The position numbers were made by a program, and so were the translations under genes. Shown here piece by piece: positions 46,568-56,041 of a stretch of DNA of 64,000 nucleotides; the first letter of the stretch is position 1, and each line of letters opens with the position of its first letter. This stretch comes from Thiomicrorhabdus indica (GTDB lineage: Bacteria > Pseudomonadota > Gammaproteobacteria > Thiomicrospirales > Thiomicrospiraceae), in contig NZ_CP033040.1 of assembly GCF_004293625.1 (NCBI RefSeq), positions 744,001 through 808,000 of the forward strand, given 5' to 3'. Under the pieces are notes generated by a model, which saw nothing but the letters and a program-made list of their open reading frames with translations, did no database searches and was not told the DNA's origin.

Positions 46568-47811
46568 TGTCAGATATGAATCATGAAAAATTGCAAGCAA
46601 AGCGTGGGACGGTTCTAGGTTGGTTTGATCGCCGTTACCCATTAGTAAGTACTTGGAATGAGCATGTTGGTGAATACTATGCGCCAAAGAATTTTAACTT
46701 CTGGTATTTCTTTGGCTCACTTGCACTGCTCGTATTAGTTAATCAGTTTGTGACTGGTATTTGGTTAACGATGAGTTATAAGCCATCGGCAGCAGAAGCG
46801 TTTAATTCCGTTGAATACATTATGCGTGATGTTGAATGGGGTTGGTTGATTCGCTATATGCACTCCACAGGTGCTTCAGCATTTTTTATTGTTGTTTACC
46901 TGCATATGATGCGTGGGCTGATGTATGGTTCCTATAAAGAGCCACGTGAGCTGGTTTGGATTATCGGTATGTTGATATTCCTTGTGCTTATGGCTGAGGC
47001 CTTTATGGGATATTTATTGCCTTGGGGGCAAATGTCTTATTGGGGAGCTCAGGTAATTATTTCACTATTTGGTGCAATCCCAGTTATTGGGCCTGATTTA
47101 GCGACTTGGGTGCGTGGTGATTTCATCATCTCGGATGCAACTTTGAACCGTTTCTTTGCATTGCACGTGATTGCATTGCCGCTGGTATTAATTATTCTGG
47201 TGTTTATGCATATTGTCGCTCTTCACCGTGTGGGTTCAAATAACCCTGACGGTATTGAAATTAAAAAGTATAAAAATGCACAAGGACTTCCACGTGATGG
47301 AATTCCATTCCACCCTTATTATTCGGTTAAGGATTCCATGGGGGCTGTGTTCTTTGCCATCTTGTTTGCTGTCGTCGTATTCTATATGCCAGAAGGTGGT
47401 GGATACTTTATTGAGCCACCTAACTTTGAACCTGCGAATCCGTTGAAAACGCCTGAGCACATTGCACCTGTTTGGTATTTCACACCGTTCTATGCAATTT
47501 TGCGTGCAGTTCCTGATAAGTTTTTAGGGGTTGTTGCGATGGGTGCTGCGATTATGTTCTTATTTGCAATGCCTTGGTTGGATCGTTGTAAGGTGAAATC
47601 AATTCGTTATCGTGGAATGTCATTCAAGTTATTGTTAGCAATGTTTGTGATTTCATTCCTAATTTTGGGTTGGTTGGGAACACAGCCTGCGACAGCAACA
47701 TTGACGCTATTGGCACAAATTTTCACAGCAACCTATTTCTTGTTTTTCTTGATATTGCCCTATACTTCGGCGAGAGAGAAAACGAAGCCGGTTCCTGAGG
47801 AGGTCAGATAA
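46567..47811 (+). CDS. petB: Cytochrome b of the bc1 complex
   Basis: The 414-residue integral membrane subunit binding two b haems and the quinol sites. Haem-ligand helices contain RYMHSTGASAFFIVVYLHMMRG and FFALHVIALPLVLIILVFMHIVALH. The Q(o) region reads ILRAVPDKFLGV, with the PEWY-like HIAPVWYFTPFYA upstream; PVWY replaces the usual PEWY, so the glutamate is absent. The first base of its ATG is the last base of the petA stop codon. Confidence 0.97.
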   Translation: MSDMNHEKLQAKRGTVLGWFDRRYPLVSTWNEHVGEYYAPKNFNFWYFFGSLALLVLVNQFVTGIWLTMSYKPSAAEAFNSVEYIMRDVEWGWLIRYMHSTGASAFFIVVYLHMMRGLMYGSYKEPRELVWIIGMLIFLVLMAEAFMGYLLPWGQMSYWGAQVIISLFGAIPVIGPDLATWVRGDFIISDATLNRFFALHVIALPLVLIILVFMHIVALHRVGSNNPDGIEIKKYKNAQGLPRDGIPFHPYYSVKDSMGAVFFAILFAVVVFYMPEGGGYFIEPPNFEPANPLKTPEHIAPVWYFTPFYAILRAVPDKFLGVVAMGAAIMFLFAMPWLDRCKVKSIRYRGMSFKLLLAMFVISFLILGWLGTQPATATLTLLAQIFTATYFLFFLILPYTSAREKTKPVPEEVR

Positions 47812-48468
47812 ATGAAAAAGTTATTTTTATTGATTAGTTTATCTGTGATGGCTGTTTTGCCTCAAGCGAACGCAGCAGGCCCTTCAATTGAATTGGATAA
47901 AGCAGAAAATAATCTGCGTGATCAAGATTCCTTACAGCGTGGTGCACAGTTGTTTACCAACTATTGCATGGCATGTCACTCAATTAAATATATGCGTTAT
48001 AACCGAATTGCTCGTGATATCGGTTGGACGGATGAAGAAGTGATTGCCAAAATGTCTTTCAACCAAGCAAAAGTGGTGGATGATGTTCTAACACGGATGG
48101 AGCCAGGTGTGGGTACTGAAGTTCTTGGTACCGAGCCGCCTGATTTGTCTTTGATGGCTCGCTTGAAAGGAACGGATTACATTTATACCTTCTTACGCTC
48201 TTATCAGATGGATGAAGAAGGTAATTGGGATAATAGCGTGCTAAAAGGTACTTCAATGCCGCACGTACTTGAAGGCGTTCAGCGCTATTCTTCACAAGAG
48301 GAATATGATCAAGCCGCTCGTGATATTTCTAACTTCTTAGAGTATGTTGGAGAGCCTGCGAAGCTTGAACGTCATGATTTAGGTTGGAAAGTCATTGCTT
48401 TCTTGTTATTCCTATTGCTACTGACTTGGTTGTTGAAAAAAGAGTACTGGCGCGATATTAAACACTAA
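47812..48468 (+). CDS. petC: Cytochrome c1 of the bc1 complex
   Basis: A 218-residue periplasmic cytochrome anchored at the C-terminus. Signal peptide LFLLISLSVMAVLPQANAA; haem motif CMACH in TNYCMACHSIKYMRYNRIARDIG; axial Met region LKGTSMPHVLEG; C-terminal helix VIAFLLFLLLLTWLL. It starts directly after the petB stop codon. Confidence 0.97.
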   Translation: MKKLFLLISLSVMAVLPQANAAGPSIELDKAENNLRDQDSLQRGAQLFTNYCMACHSIKYMRYNRIARDIGWTDEEVIAKMSFNQAKVVDDVLTRMEPGVGTEVLGTEPPDLSLMARLKGTDYIYTFLRSYQMDEEGNWDNSVLKGTSMPHVLEGVQRYSSQEEYDQAARDISNFLEYVGEPAKLERHDLGWKVIAFLLFLLLLTWLLKKEYWRDIKH

Positions 48469-48477
48469 TCGTTTGTT

Positions 48478-48487
48478 ACCGGCCGGT
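48478..48487. repeat. ACCGGCCGGT palindrome after petC
   Basis: Exact copy 9 bp after the petC stop, directly before the terminator hairpin. Confidence 0.9.
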
Positions 48488-48498
48488 ATCTTTACAAG

Positions 48499-48530
48499 CC
48501 CTGTAATGGTTTTCCGTTACAGGGTTTTTT
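48499..48530 (+). terminator. Intrinsic terminator after petABC
   Basis: CCCTGTAA and TTACAGGG form an 8-bp stem (plus partial inner pairing) followed by TTTTTT, 30 bp after the petC stop. Confidence 0.88.
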
Positions 48531-48579
48531 ATTGGGTTAAAATCTAGCAAATCTAATTACTTAAATACAAGGTTGTTGA

Positions 48580-49947
48580 ATGGCAAAAAGTAAGGTCGCC
48601 TATGTCTGCACGGAATGCGGAGCCGAATATGCACAATGGCAAGGGCAGTGCACGGCTTGTAAAGCTTGGAACACGCTGAAAGAGATTAAGCTTGGGAGCG
48701 CTAAATCCTCTGCGGCAAAAAAAGCGGCAAAAGGTTATGCCGGTGAAGCGGACAATCAAGTCAAATCGATTCATGATGTCGATTTAAGTGAAACACCTAG
48801 AGTTTCATCAGGCATGACAGAGTTGGATCGTGTTTTGGGCGGCGGCGTTGTTCCAGGGTCGGTGGTATTAATCGGTGGCGATCCAGGTGTTGGTAAATCC
48901 TCTATTTTGTTACAAGTCATGTGTTATTTGAGTACACAAATGAATGCGCTTTATGTGACCGGTGAAGAATCTTTACAACAGGTTGCGGCGCGAGCAAAGC
49001 GTATGGGCTTGCCTGATGAAAAGCTTCGGCTGTTGACAGAAACCGATGTAGAAGCGATTACCATTGCTGCGCAAAAAGAGCAGCCAAAAGTCATGGTGGT
49101 GGATTCTATTCAAACCATGCAGCTTGCTGAGGTAAACACTGCCGCTGGTGGCGTATCGCAGGTTAGAGAAAGTGCAGCTTTCTTAACCCGATTTGCAAAA
49201 CAACATAATATTGCTGTGTTTTTAGTGGGTCATGTCACGAAATCCGGTGAAGTTGCCGGGCCGCGAGTGTTAGAGCATATTGTTGATTCGGTTCTATTTT
49301 TAGAAGGCCAGTCGGATAGTCGTTTTAGGACATTGCGCGCGATGAAAAACCGTTTCGGCGCGGTGAATGAGTTAGGTGTCTTTGCTATGACTGAAAAAGG
49401 CATGAAGCAGATTAAAAATCCGTCTGCGATTTTTTTGAGTCGAGGAGATGAACCTGCACCTGGATCGGTTGTGATGGTGATTTGGGAGGGATCTCGACCT
49501 TTACTCGTTGAGATCCAAGCGTTGGTTGATGACTCCCCATATGGGGCGCCCAAGCGTGTTGCAGTCGGGTTGGATCAAACTCGAATTGCGATGCTATTGG
49601 CTGTCATGCATCGTCATGGAGGCATTCAAGCTGGCGACCAAGATGTTTATGCGAATGTTGTTGGCGGTGTCAAGGTTTCTGAAACCAGTGCCGATTTAGC
49701 TTTACTGTGTGCCATTCTCTCAAGTATGCGTAATCAAGCAATTGATAGCTCTACGATTATATTTGGAGAAGTCGGACTTGCAGGAGAAATTCGCCCAGTG
49801 CCGAGTGGTCAAGAAAGATTGTTTGAAGCAGTGAAACATGGATTTACACGAGCAATTGTTCCGATTGCGAATGTACCCAAAGGTGGGATTCCAAATGTAC
49901 AAATTACTGGCGTTAAAACTTTGCAACAAGCTTTAGATGCAATCTGA
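48580..49947 (+). CDS. radA: DNA repair protein RadA
   Basis: A RecA-like ATPase/helicase that processes recombination branches. The 455-residue protein has an N-terminal C4 zinc finger (CTECGAEYAQWQGQCTACKAW), Walker A LIGGDPGVGKSSILLQV, the KNRFG motif in LRAMKNRFGAVNELGVF, and a C-terminal Lon-protease-like domain (GLAGEIRPVPSGQERL). Confidence 0.98.
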   Translation: MAKSKVAYVCTECGAEYAQWQGQCTACKAWNTLKEIKLGSAKSSAAKKAAKGYAGEADNQVKSIHDVDLSETPRVSSGMTELDRVLGGGVVPGSVVLIGGDPGVGKSSILLQVMCYLSTQMNALYVTGEESLQQVAARAKRMGLPDEKLRLLTETDVEAITIAAQKEQPKVMVVDSIQTMQLAEVNTAAGGVSQVRESAAFLTRFAKQHNIAVFLVGHVTKSGEVAGPRVLEHIVDSVLFLEGQSDSRFRTLRAMKNRFGAVNELGVFAMTEKGMKQIKNPSAIFLSRGDEPAPGSVVMVIWEGSRPLLVEIQALVDDSPYGAPKRVAVGLDQTRIAMLLAVMHRHGGIQAGDQDVYANVVGGVKVSETSADLALLCAILSSMRNQAIDSSTIIFGEVGLAGEIRPVPSGQERLFEAVKHGFTRAIVPIANVPKGGIPNVQITGVKTLQQALDAI

Positions 49948-50097
49948 TTTGCATGTTTTTGTGGTGTAATCAATTTTTCGCGATTTATAAAAAGTAGTAA
50001 AAGTTTATCTATTAGAATGAATTTGGGGTCAAAATGCATCTTAAACAGATCCTAACCAATATCAAAAGTAATGCTAAGAAAATAGCAAGGTTCGCTC

Positions 50098-51384
50098 ATG
50101 AAATTAAAAAATCAATGGTTTGAGGCTCTCCTTGGAGGGTGTTTTGTATTAAGTTTTCTACCGACGGCATTGCAAGCGTCAGGGTTTGCATTGATTGAGC
50201 AGAGCGCTAGCGCTCAAGGGTTATCTTACGCAGGGGCGGCAGCAAACCCTGAAGATGTGAGTATTATGTGGTTTAACCCAGCTGGGTTAACACAGTTTGA
50301 AAATAATCAAATGATTCTTGCAGGACATATTGTTAAGCCGGTGGCGGATTTCACAAATCAAGATTCAAGAATTGATGGGATTGGAGAACTTTACGGTAAA
50401 GGTGGGAATGGTGCTAAAACCAGTTTTGTTCCTAATTTCTATTGGAAAACTCGGTACCAAAATCTTGACTTTGGACTGGGAGTGAACGTGCCTTTTGGTT
50501 CAACCGTTGAATATGATGATGATTGGGTTGGACGCTATCATGCAGTTTATACTTCCACGAAAACCATCAATATTAACCCTGCGGTAGCCTTTAAATTAAA
50601 TGATGCAGTGTCTTTTGGTGTTGGTTTGAATGTTCAATACATTGATGTCAATCTTACTCAAAAGGTGGACTTTGGATTGGCTGTTGGTCAGGCGCAACAA
50701 TTTGATGGTTATGCTGATTTACAAGCAGATGGCATTGGTTATGGTGTGAATTTAGGTTTTTTATATGAGCTTGAAAATGATGGTTTTATTGGTTTGAGTT
50801 ACCGGTCTCAAGTCTCTCATACTGCAAAAGGTAAGGCTGATTTTATGACTCCGGCTTTTGTGGCGAGCACTGAATATGCTGACCAAAACATTTCTGCCAA
50901 GGTTTCATTGCCTGCGTCAGTTTCACTAAGTGGTCTTTATCCAATTAATCAAAAAATCAATTTGCTTGCTGATATTACCTGGACCGGCTGGTCAAGTTTT
51001 GATGAGTTAAGGATTTCCTTTGATAACAAGCCCGATTCTGTTCAACCTGAAGAGTGGGAGGATGTAATACGCTACTCTTTAGGAGTGACCTATCAGTATT
51101 CTCCAAAATGGATTGTACGTTCAGGTATTGCATTGGATTCAACACCGATACCCAGTGATGAATTGAGAACTCCGAGAATTCCTGATAGTAATCGAAAGTG
51201 GCTATCGTTTGGTGCTAGTTATCAAATGAAAGAAAATATGCGTATTGATATGGCTTATAGTCATTTGAGGGGAGGGACAGAGACGATTTATGCTCGACAT
51301 GCTGACACGCCTACGCATATTTTACATGGAGAGGTTGAAACTAAAGTTGATATTCTCAGTGCTCAGCTGGTTTGGAATTATTAA
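50098..51384 (+). CDS. FadL/OmpP1-family outer-membrane porin
   Basis: A 428-residue beta-barrel transporter for long-chain fatty acids or other hydrophobic compounds. Signal peptide ends near LPTALQA; the mature start SGFALIEQSASAQGLSYAGAAA is the FadL/TodX hallmark that plugs the barrel, followed by DVSIMWFNPAGLT. The C-terminus ends with an aromatic-rich strand (LSAQLVWNY). The lipase gene begins 11 bp after its stop; co-transcription suggests uptake of fatty acids released by that enzyme. Confidence 0.93.
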   Translation: MKLKNQWFEALLGGCFVLSFLPTALQASGFALIEQSASAQGLSYAGAAANPEDVSIMWFNPAGLTQFENNQMILAGHIVKPVADFTNQDSRIDGIGELYGKGGNGAKTSFVPNFYWKTRYQNLDFGLGVNVPFGSTVEYDDDWVGRYHAVYTSTKTININPAVAFKLNDAVSFGVGLNVQYIDVNLTQKVDFGLAVGQAQQFDGYADLQADGIGYGVNLGFLYELENDGFIGLSYRSQVSHTAKGKADFMTPAFVASTEYADQNISAKVSLPASVSLSGLYPINQKINLLADITWTGWSSFDELRISFDNKPDSVQPEEWEDVIRYSLGVTYQYSPKWIVRSGIALDSTPIPSDELRTPRIPDSNRKWLSFGASYQMKENMRIDMAYSHLRGGTETIYARHADTPTHILHGEVETKVDILSAQLVWNY

Positions 51385-51395
51385 GGAGGTTATTG

Positions 51396-53438
51396 ATGAA
51401 CGCTACTTTTAAAGGTACCCATAGGTTTGCCCTTGGAGGTTTACTTGTGGCCGCGGTGTTCGGTTTAACCGGGTGTGGCAGTGACTCTCCGGATGTATCG
51501 CTTGAAACAGTCGGACCCCCTGCGGAAAATGGCTGGGTTGTCATGGATTTTGAAAATGGGGATATTCCATTTCCGCATGATGCTTTATTTTCCGGTTCAG
51601 CAGATGGGACATTAAATATTCCCGTCGTAGATCCTACAGATTATTCTGATCCGAAAGTTGCGATGAACGCCGTTGATGGTTTTTCTACATCCGCACCAAT
51701 CAGTTTTTCCGTGACTAAACAATTAGATTTAACGGATCTTAATGCAAATACGATTGCGGATACCTTAGAGCGTGGCATTAGTCTTTATAAGGTCAGTGTC
51801 GACCCCTTGACGAGAGCGGTAACGAAAATTGTCTCTCGATTAACGCTTGGAGTTGATTTTGCCCTTGCTGTCAGTGATTCTGAATCAACAGCTAAACAGG
51901 TTGCTATTATTCCTTTAAAGCCTCTATCTCCAAAAACAACCTATATTGTCGTGATAGATTCTGATCTTCGAGATAGTTCAGAAGTCGCTTTTAATAAAGG
52001 GGCTATTTACGCAGCTTTATCTCAAGATGATCGAACCTTGAAAGAAACCGCTTTTGATGCCTTAGAGCCGCTTCGTCAATTAACCTTAGCTCAGCTTTCA
52101 GCACTTCAACGTTTTGGTGTCAGTACTGATGAAGTGATTGCCTCTTGGGCATTTACAACTCAGTCGACTTCAGATGTATTAGAGAATATGCTTGTGAATG
52201 TTTCAAATCAAAGTTTGTTGATTTCAGGGACAACTTTAGACACATCTACATTTGGTGGGCAAGGGCTTGCAGATGTGTATTCTGGTACTTTGACGGTACC
52301 GTATTATGGAGGGAGGCCTTCAGTTGAAAACCCTACTGCACCGTTGAATACAATTTGGTCCGGTGCTCAGGATTCTATGCTCAGTCAGTTTAATCCGACC
52401 CCTGTACAGCGTCATGCAGCAACTATTCCCGTTTTGATGACTCTACCCAAAGGAGATACTCCGGCGTCTGGTTGGCCAATTGTGATTTTCCAGCATGGGA
52501 TTACACAAAACCGCTCAAGTGTATTAGCTGTTGCGGATTCTTTGGCTCATGCTGGTTTTGCTGCAATTGCAATTGATATGCCTTTACATGGGATTACTGA
52601 GAACAGTGCATTAGCGAGTTTACGAATAGCAGGCGTTTCGGAGCGGACTTTTGATGTAGACTATGTTACCCAAGATGCGCAAGGTACGGTTCTTATTCCT
52701 CAGTCAGATGGGGTTCAAGATAGCTCTGGAAGACATTTTATTAACCTTTCTCACTTGGTAGTCACTCGAGATAATTTGCGGCAGGCAGTTTCAGACTTAA
52801 TGCATTTACAAGCAAGCCTGACAAGTTCGAGTGTTGCTAACTTACTTGATGCAAGTAAGGTTAGTTTTGTGGGGCATTCATTGGGCGCAATGGTAGGTGG
52901 CGTTTTTCAAGCGCTTTCCCCGGCGGATTCTGCTGTTTTTGCTATGCCAGGCCAACAAGCGGCTTATCTTTTAGCAGGTTCAGCCTCTTTCGGTCCAGAA
53001 ATTGTTGCAGGTCTTGCGGCTCAGGGTATTTCTGCCGATAGCGCAGAATTTCAACAGTTTCTGCTAGCTGCTCAAACGGTTGTGGATTCTGCAGATCCAG
53101 TTAATTATTCAAGTACGATTCAAGCACCTAGCTTAATGTTTGAAGTTGTCGGGATTGACGCTCAAAGCCAAGATCAAGTGATTCCAAATAGTGTCTCTAA
53201 TGCACCCTTGGCAGGTACAGAGCCTTGGATTTGGTCTCAAGGTTTAAGTCGTGTTTCAGCCTCTGGTGCGTTGAAAGATGGAAAAGGCGTAATTAGGTTT
53301 ACTCAAGGGAATCATGCTTCTTTACTTTCAACGCAGTCCTCTGCGTTGGTTACGCAAACCATGCAAGAAGCCATGGTTAGCTTTATTGCTTCGAAAGGGA
53401 ATGCTATTCTGATTTCTGACGAATCGACCGTTCAATAA
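51396..53438 (+). CDS. VolA-like outer-membrane lipoprotein lipase
   Basis: A 680-residue lipoprotein: the signal ends LVAAVFGLTGC, with Cys28 as the lipidation site. The N-terminal domain (DIPFPHDALFSGSADGTLNIPV, TTYIVVIDSDLRDSSE) resembles the Lipase_bact_N region of VolA/Pla-1 phospholipases. The alpha/beta hydrolase part shows IVIFQHGITQNRSSVLAVADSLA and the nucleophile elbow GHSLG near residue 493. VolA of Vibrio cholerae, also linked to fadL, releases fatty acids from lysophosphatidylcholine; a similar role is inferred. Near-perfect AAGGAGGT precedes the ATG at 5 nt, predicting strong translation. Confidence 0.88.
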   Translation: MNATFKGTHRFALGGLLVAAVFGLTGCGSDSPDVSLETVGPPAENGWVVMDFENGDIPFPHDALFSGSADGTLNIPVVDPTDYSDPKVAMNAVDGFSTSAPISFSVTKQLDLTDLNANTIADTLERGISLYKVSVDPLTRAVTKIVSRLTLGVDFALAVSDSESTAKQVAIIPLKPLSPKTTYIVVIDSDLRDSSEVAFNKGAIYAALSQDDRTLKETAFDALEPLRQLTLAQLSALQRFGVSTDEVIASWAFTTQSTSDVLENMLVNVSNQSLLISGTTLDTSTFGGQGLADVYSGTLTVPYYGGRPSVENPTAPLNTIWSGAQDSMLSQFNPTPVQRHAATIPVLMTLPKGDTPASGWPIVIFQHGITQNRSSVLAVADSLAHAGFAAIAIDMPLHGITENSALASLRIAGVSERTFDVDYVTQDAQGTVLIPQSDGVQDSSGRHFINLSHLVVTRDNLRQAVSDLMHLQASLTSSSVANLLDASKVSFVGHSLGAMVGGVFQALSPADSAVFAMPGQQAAYLLAGSASFGPEIVAGLAAQGISADSAEFQQFLLAAQTVVDSADPVNYSSTIQAPSLMFEVVGIDAQSQDQVIPNSVSNAPLAGTEPWIWSQGLSRVSASGALKDGKGVIRFTQGNHASLLSTQSSALVTQTMQEAMVSFIASKGNAILISDESTVQ

Positions 53439-53475
53439 AATCAACGAATGTTAAGCCTCTGTGGAGAATTAGAAC

Positions 53476-55947
53476 TTGTATCAATCTACCCAATATCTTC
53501 AAAGCTTAGAAACCCTTTATGGGCAATCGTCCATGGGGGTTTTACTGTTTCAGTTGGATGAGCAAGTTCACTGGACCCTAGTTTGGAGTAATCAGACTGC
53601 TTCAACTCAGTTAAATATTGAGTCGCTTACTTCTGATCCTCAAATTCTCTTGGAACTTTTTAGTGCGTCCAAAGAGGATCAGCCAACGAAATATATTTAT
53701 AGCGACTATGAGCTGAATTTAATTCCTCTTCAGGATTCCCTTTCTTCAAGTATCTTGGTTCATATTAATGAGAAAAGTGAGCAACTTAAATCTATTTCGT
53801 CATCGCACACTGATAGCTGGGTATTTCCAGACGAAGCACATTTGCAATTAAAGCCATCTGACTCAATTCCTGAACAGAGTGCAGCTTCTATGGCAAATCC
53901 TGAGCGTTTGTTTTCTATTGAACAAATGGATAAACAAAGCTTCTATCAAAATATTGTCAATAAAGCTGGACTCGCAAGCTTTTTAGCACCTTTTAATGAA
54001 AAATATCTGTTTTGGGATAGGCAGGCTCTTGGCTTTTTGGATTTGCCGAAAAACCTTTTTAAAAAAGAGACTCATGATTTTTATAGTGGAAGTTTTGAAC
54101 TATTTTTATCGTTTGTGCATGACAGTGATAAAGAAAAAGTCATTGAGGCATTTGAAGAGTTATGGGAACACCAATGGTCAATTAAATCTCAATTTAGAAT
54201 TAAATCTAAAGATTCTAGCTATCAGTGGTTTCAGCTTTCGGTCCAAGTTCAAACAGAGTTTTTTGTTGGTTATCTAGAAAATATTAATGAGCAGATTGGT
54301 TTCCAGCGTCAATTGGGTGCTCGAGAAAAGCTTATTGAGCAGTTAATTGATGGTTTGCCGATTGGCATAGTAGTGAAAGACGCCCAGTCTTGTTACCGAT
54401 TTGTGAATCATCAAATTGAAAAAGATTTTCAATTAAGTCGTGCCGAAATTATTGGTAAAACCGATTATGAATTATTCCAGTCTCCTGCGATATTACAACA
54501 AGTGCTTGCAGCGAAAAATGATGGTGTAGTCGGTCAGCTGCAAATAGAAGAAAAGTCCATTACGTTATTGAATCATACTGAATGGTTTATGGTTGGACAC
54601 TTATTAATGCAGGTGGAAAATTTAAAAGGATCGATTGAAGTTTGGTCAATGGGCTTCTATTTGAATATTACGGAACGTAAACTGATTGAAGAAGAATTAA
54701 AAGAAGCAAACCAAGCTGCGCTTTTAGCTGCTCAAGCAAAAAGTGATTTTCTTTCAATTATGAGTCATGAAATTCGAACGCCGCTCAATTCAGTGATTGG
54801 GAATGCCACTTTGTTGCACGATTATCATTTGGAATCAGATGTTAAAACTCATATCACCATGATTCAACAGTCCGCGGAGCATTTACTCTATTTGATTAAT
54901 GATATTCTCGACTTTAATAAACTAGAAGCTGGCAAAGTTGAGTTGGAGCATAAGCCTTTGGATTTAGCCGAGCAGCTTAATGCATGTATGCAAATGTCTG
55001 AAAGTCCTGCTAAGCATAAGAATGTGACTTTAAAGACTGACTTGCGAAATAGTATTCCTCAGTGGGTTAAAGGAGATGCAGGGCGTCTGCGTCAGATTGT
55101 CTTGAACCTTGTCGGGAATGCAATTAAATTTTCGGAAAATGGTGAGGTCTATCTGATTGCTTCTTCAATTATTGATGATTTAAATCTGGATGAAGATTTG
55201 GTTTACAAATTGACGAATAATCTGAGCGCGAATTCAAAATGCGAACGAGTCTATTTTGTCGTACGTGATACAGGTATTGGAATCGATAAAGAGTCGATCC
55301 CTAAGTTATTTCAGGAATTTAGTCAGGCCAATGCGGGAACTTCCCGAAAATTTGGTGGAACAGGCTTGGGCCTAGCAATCTGTAAGAAGTTAGTTGAAGC
55401 GATGGATGGCGCAATTGGAATTGCAAGCCAAGTGAATAAAGGCAGTGATTTTGCTTTTGCCATTCCTTTTGAGCCAACTACTTCATCTAGCGTAGAATAC
55501 TCCGCTAACTCAGGGGGGCTGTCTGTGGAAGAGCTGGCCTCTCAAAGACCGTTGAATATCCTAGTGGCTGAAGATAATCAGCCAAACCAATTCCTTATTC
55601 GTGCAATTCTTAAAAAGTTTGGTCATGAAGTGAACATTGTTAATAATGGTCAAGAAGCGGTTGATGCGGTCGTTTCTTCGAATAATGCTCAGCAAGCGTT
55701 TGATGTGGTATTAATGGATCTTTCAATGCCTGAAATGGATGGCTTTACAGCGAGTAAGACCATTCGCCTGCTACAGACTCAAGGGGACTTGCCTGTCTAT
55801 AAAAATGGATTACCAATCGTGGCGTTGACTGCCAATGCGTTGGATGAGCAAAAAGAAGATGTTGAAGCCGCACAGATGGATGGCTTTCTTACAAAGCCGA
55901 TTAATATTGACCGGCTCAAAGAAGTGTTGTTCGAACTGACAAAGTAA
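53476..55947 (+). CDS. PAS-containing hybrid sensor histidine kinase / response regulator
   Basis: A cytoplasmic-looking 823-residue hybrid kinase without clear membrane helices. The region to ~280 may hold a diverged PAS fold (FRIKSKDSSYQWFQLSVQ). A PAS domain lies at ~288-400 (IDGLPIGIVVKDAQSCYRFVN, EIIGKTDYELF). The HisKA box is FLSIMSHEIRTPLNSVIGN (His near 431). HATPase motifs are LNLVGNAIKFSENGEV, DTGIGIDKESI and KFGGTGLGLAICKKL. A C-terminal receiver (~692-815) has VLMDLSMPEMDG with the phospho-Asp near 751. The start is a TTG with GGAG 9 nt upstream; the first Met is residue 20. It lies 37 bp after the lipase gene and may share its transcript. Confidence 0.9.
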   Translation: MYQSTQYLQSLETLYGQSSMGVLLFQLDEQVHWTLVWSNQTASTQLNIESLTSDPQILLELFSASKEDQPTKYIYSDYELNLIPLQDSLSSSILVHINEKSEQLKSISSSHTDSWVFPDEAHLQLKPSDSIPEQSAASMANPERLFSIEQMDKQSFYQNIVNKAGLASFLAPFNEKYLFWDRQALGFLDLPKNLFKKETHDFYSGSFELFLSFVHDSDKEKVIEAFEELWEHQWSIKSQFRIKSKDSSYQWFQLSVQVQTEFFVGYLENINEQIGFQRQLGAREKLIEQLIDGLPIGIVVKDAQSCYRFVNHQIEKDFQLSRAEIIGKTDYELFQSPAILQQVLAAKNDGVVGQLQIEEKSITLLNHTEWFMVGHLLMQVENLKGSIEVWSMGFYLNITERKLIEEELKEANQAALLAAQAKSDFLSIMSHEIRTPLNSVIGNATLLHDYHLESDVKTHITMIQQSAEHLLYLINDILDFNKLEAGKVELEHKPLDLAEQLNACMQMSESPAKHKNVTLKTDLRNSIPQWVKGDAGRLRQIVLNLVGNAIKFSENGEVYLIASSIIDDLNLDEDLVYKLTNNLSANSKCERVYFVVRDTGIGIDKESIPKLFQEFSQANAGTSRKFGGTGLGLAICKKLVEAMDGAIGIASQVNKGSDFAFAIPFEPTTSSSVEYSANSGGLSVEELASQRPLNILVAEDNQPNQFLIRAILKKFGHEVNIVNNGQEAVDAVVSSNNAQQAFDVVLMDLSMPEMDGFTASKTIRLLQTQGDLPVYKNGLPIVALTANALDEQKEDVEAAQMDGFLTKPINIDRLKEVLFELTK

Positions 55948-55981
55948 ATACTGTTTGCAGGGTTAATGCGTCATTTACTCT

Positions 55982-55991
55982 ACCGGCCGGT
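55982..55991. repeat. ACCGGCCGGT palindrome after the hybrid kinase
   Basis: Exact copy 34 bp after the hybrid kinase stop, between convergent genes. Confidence 0.9.
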
Positions 55992-56041
55992 AAAGAATTA
56001 TAGGGCACGTAGAGTTTGCCCTATTGTGCAGCTGTGATTCT

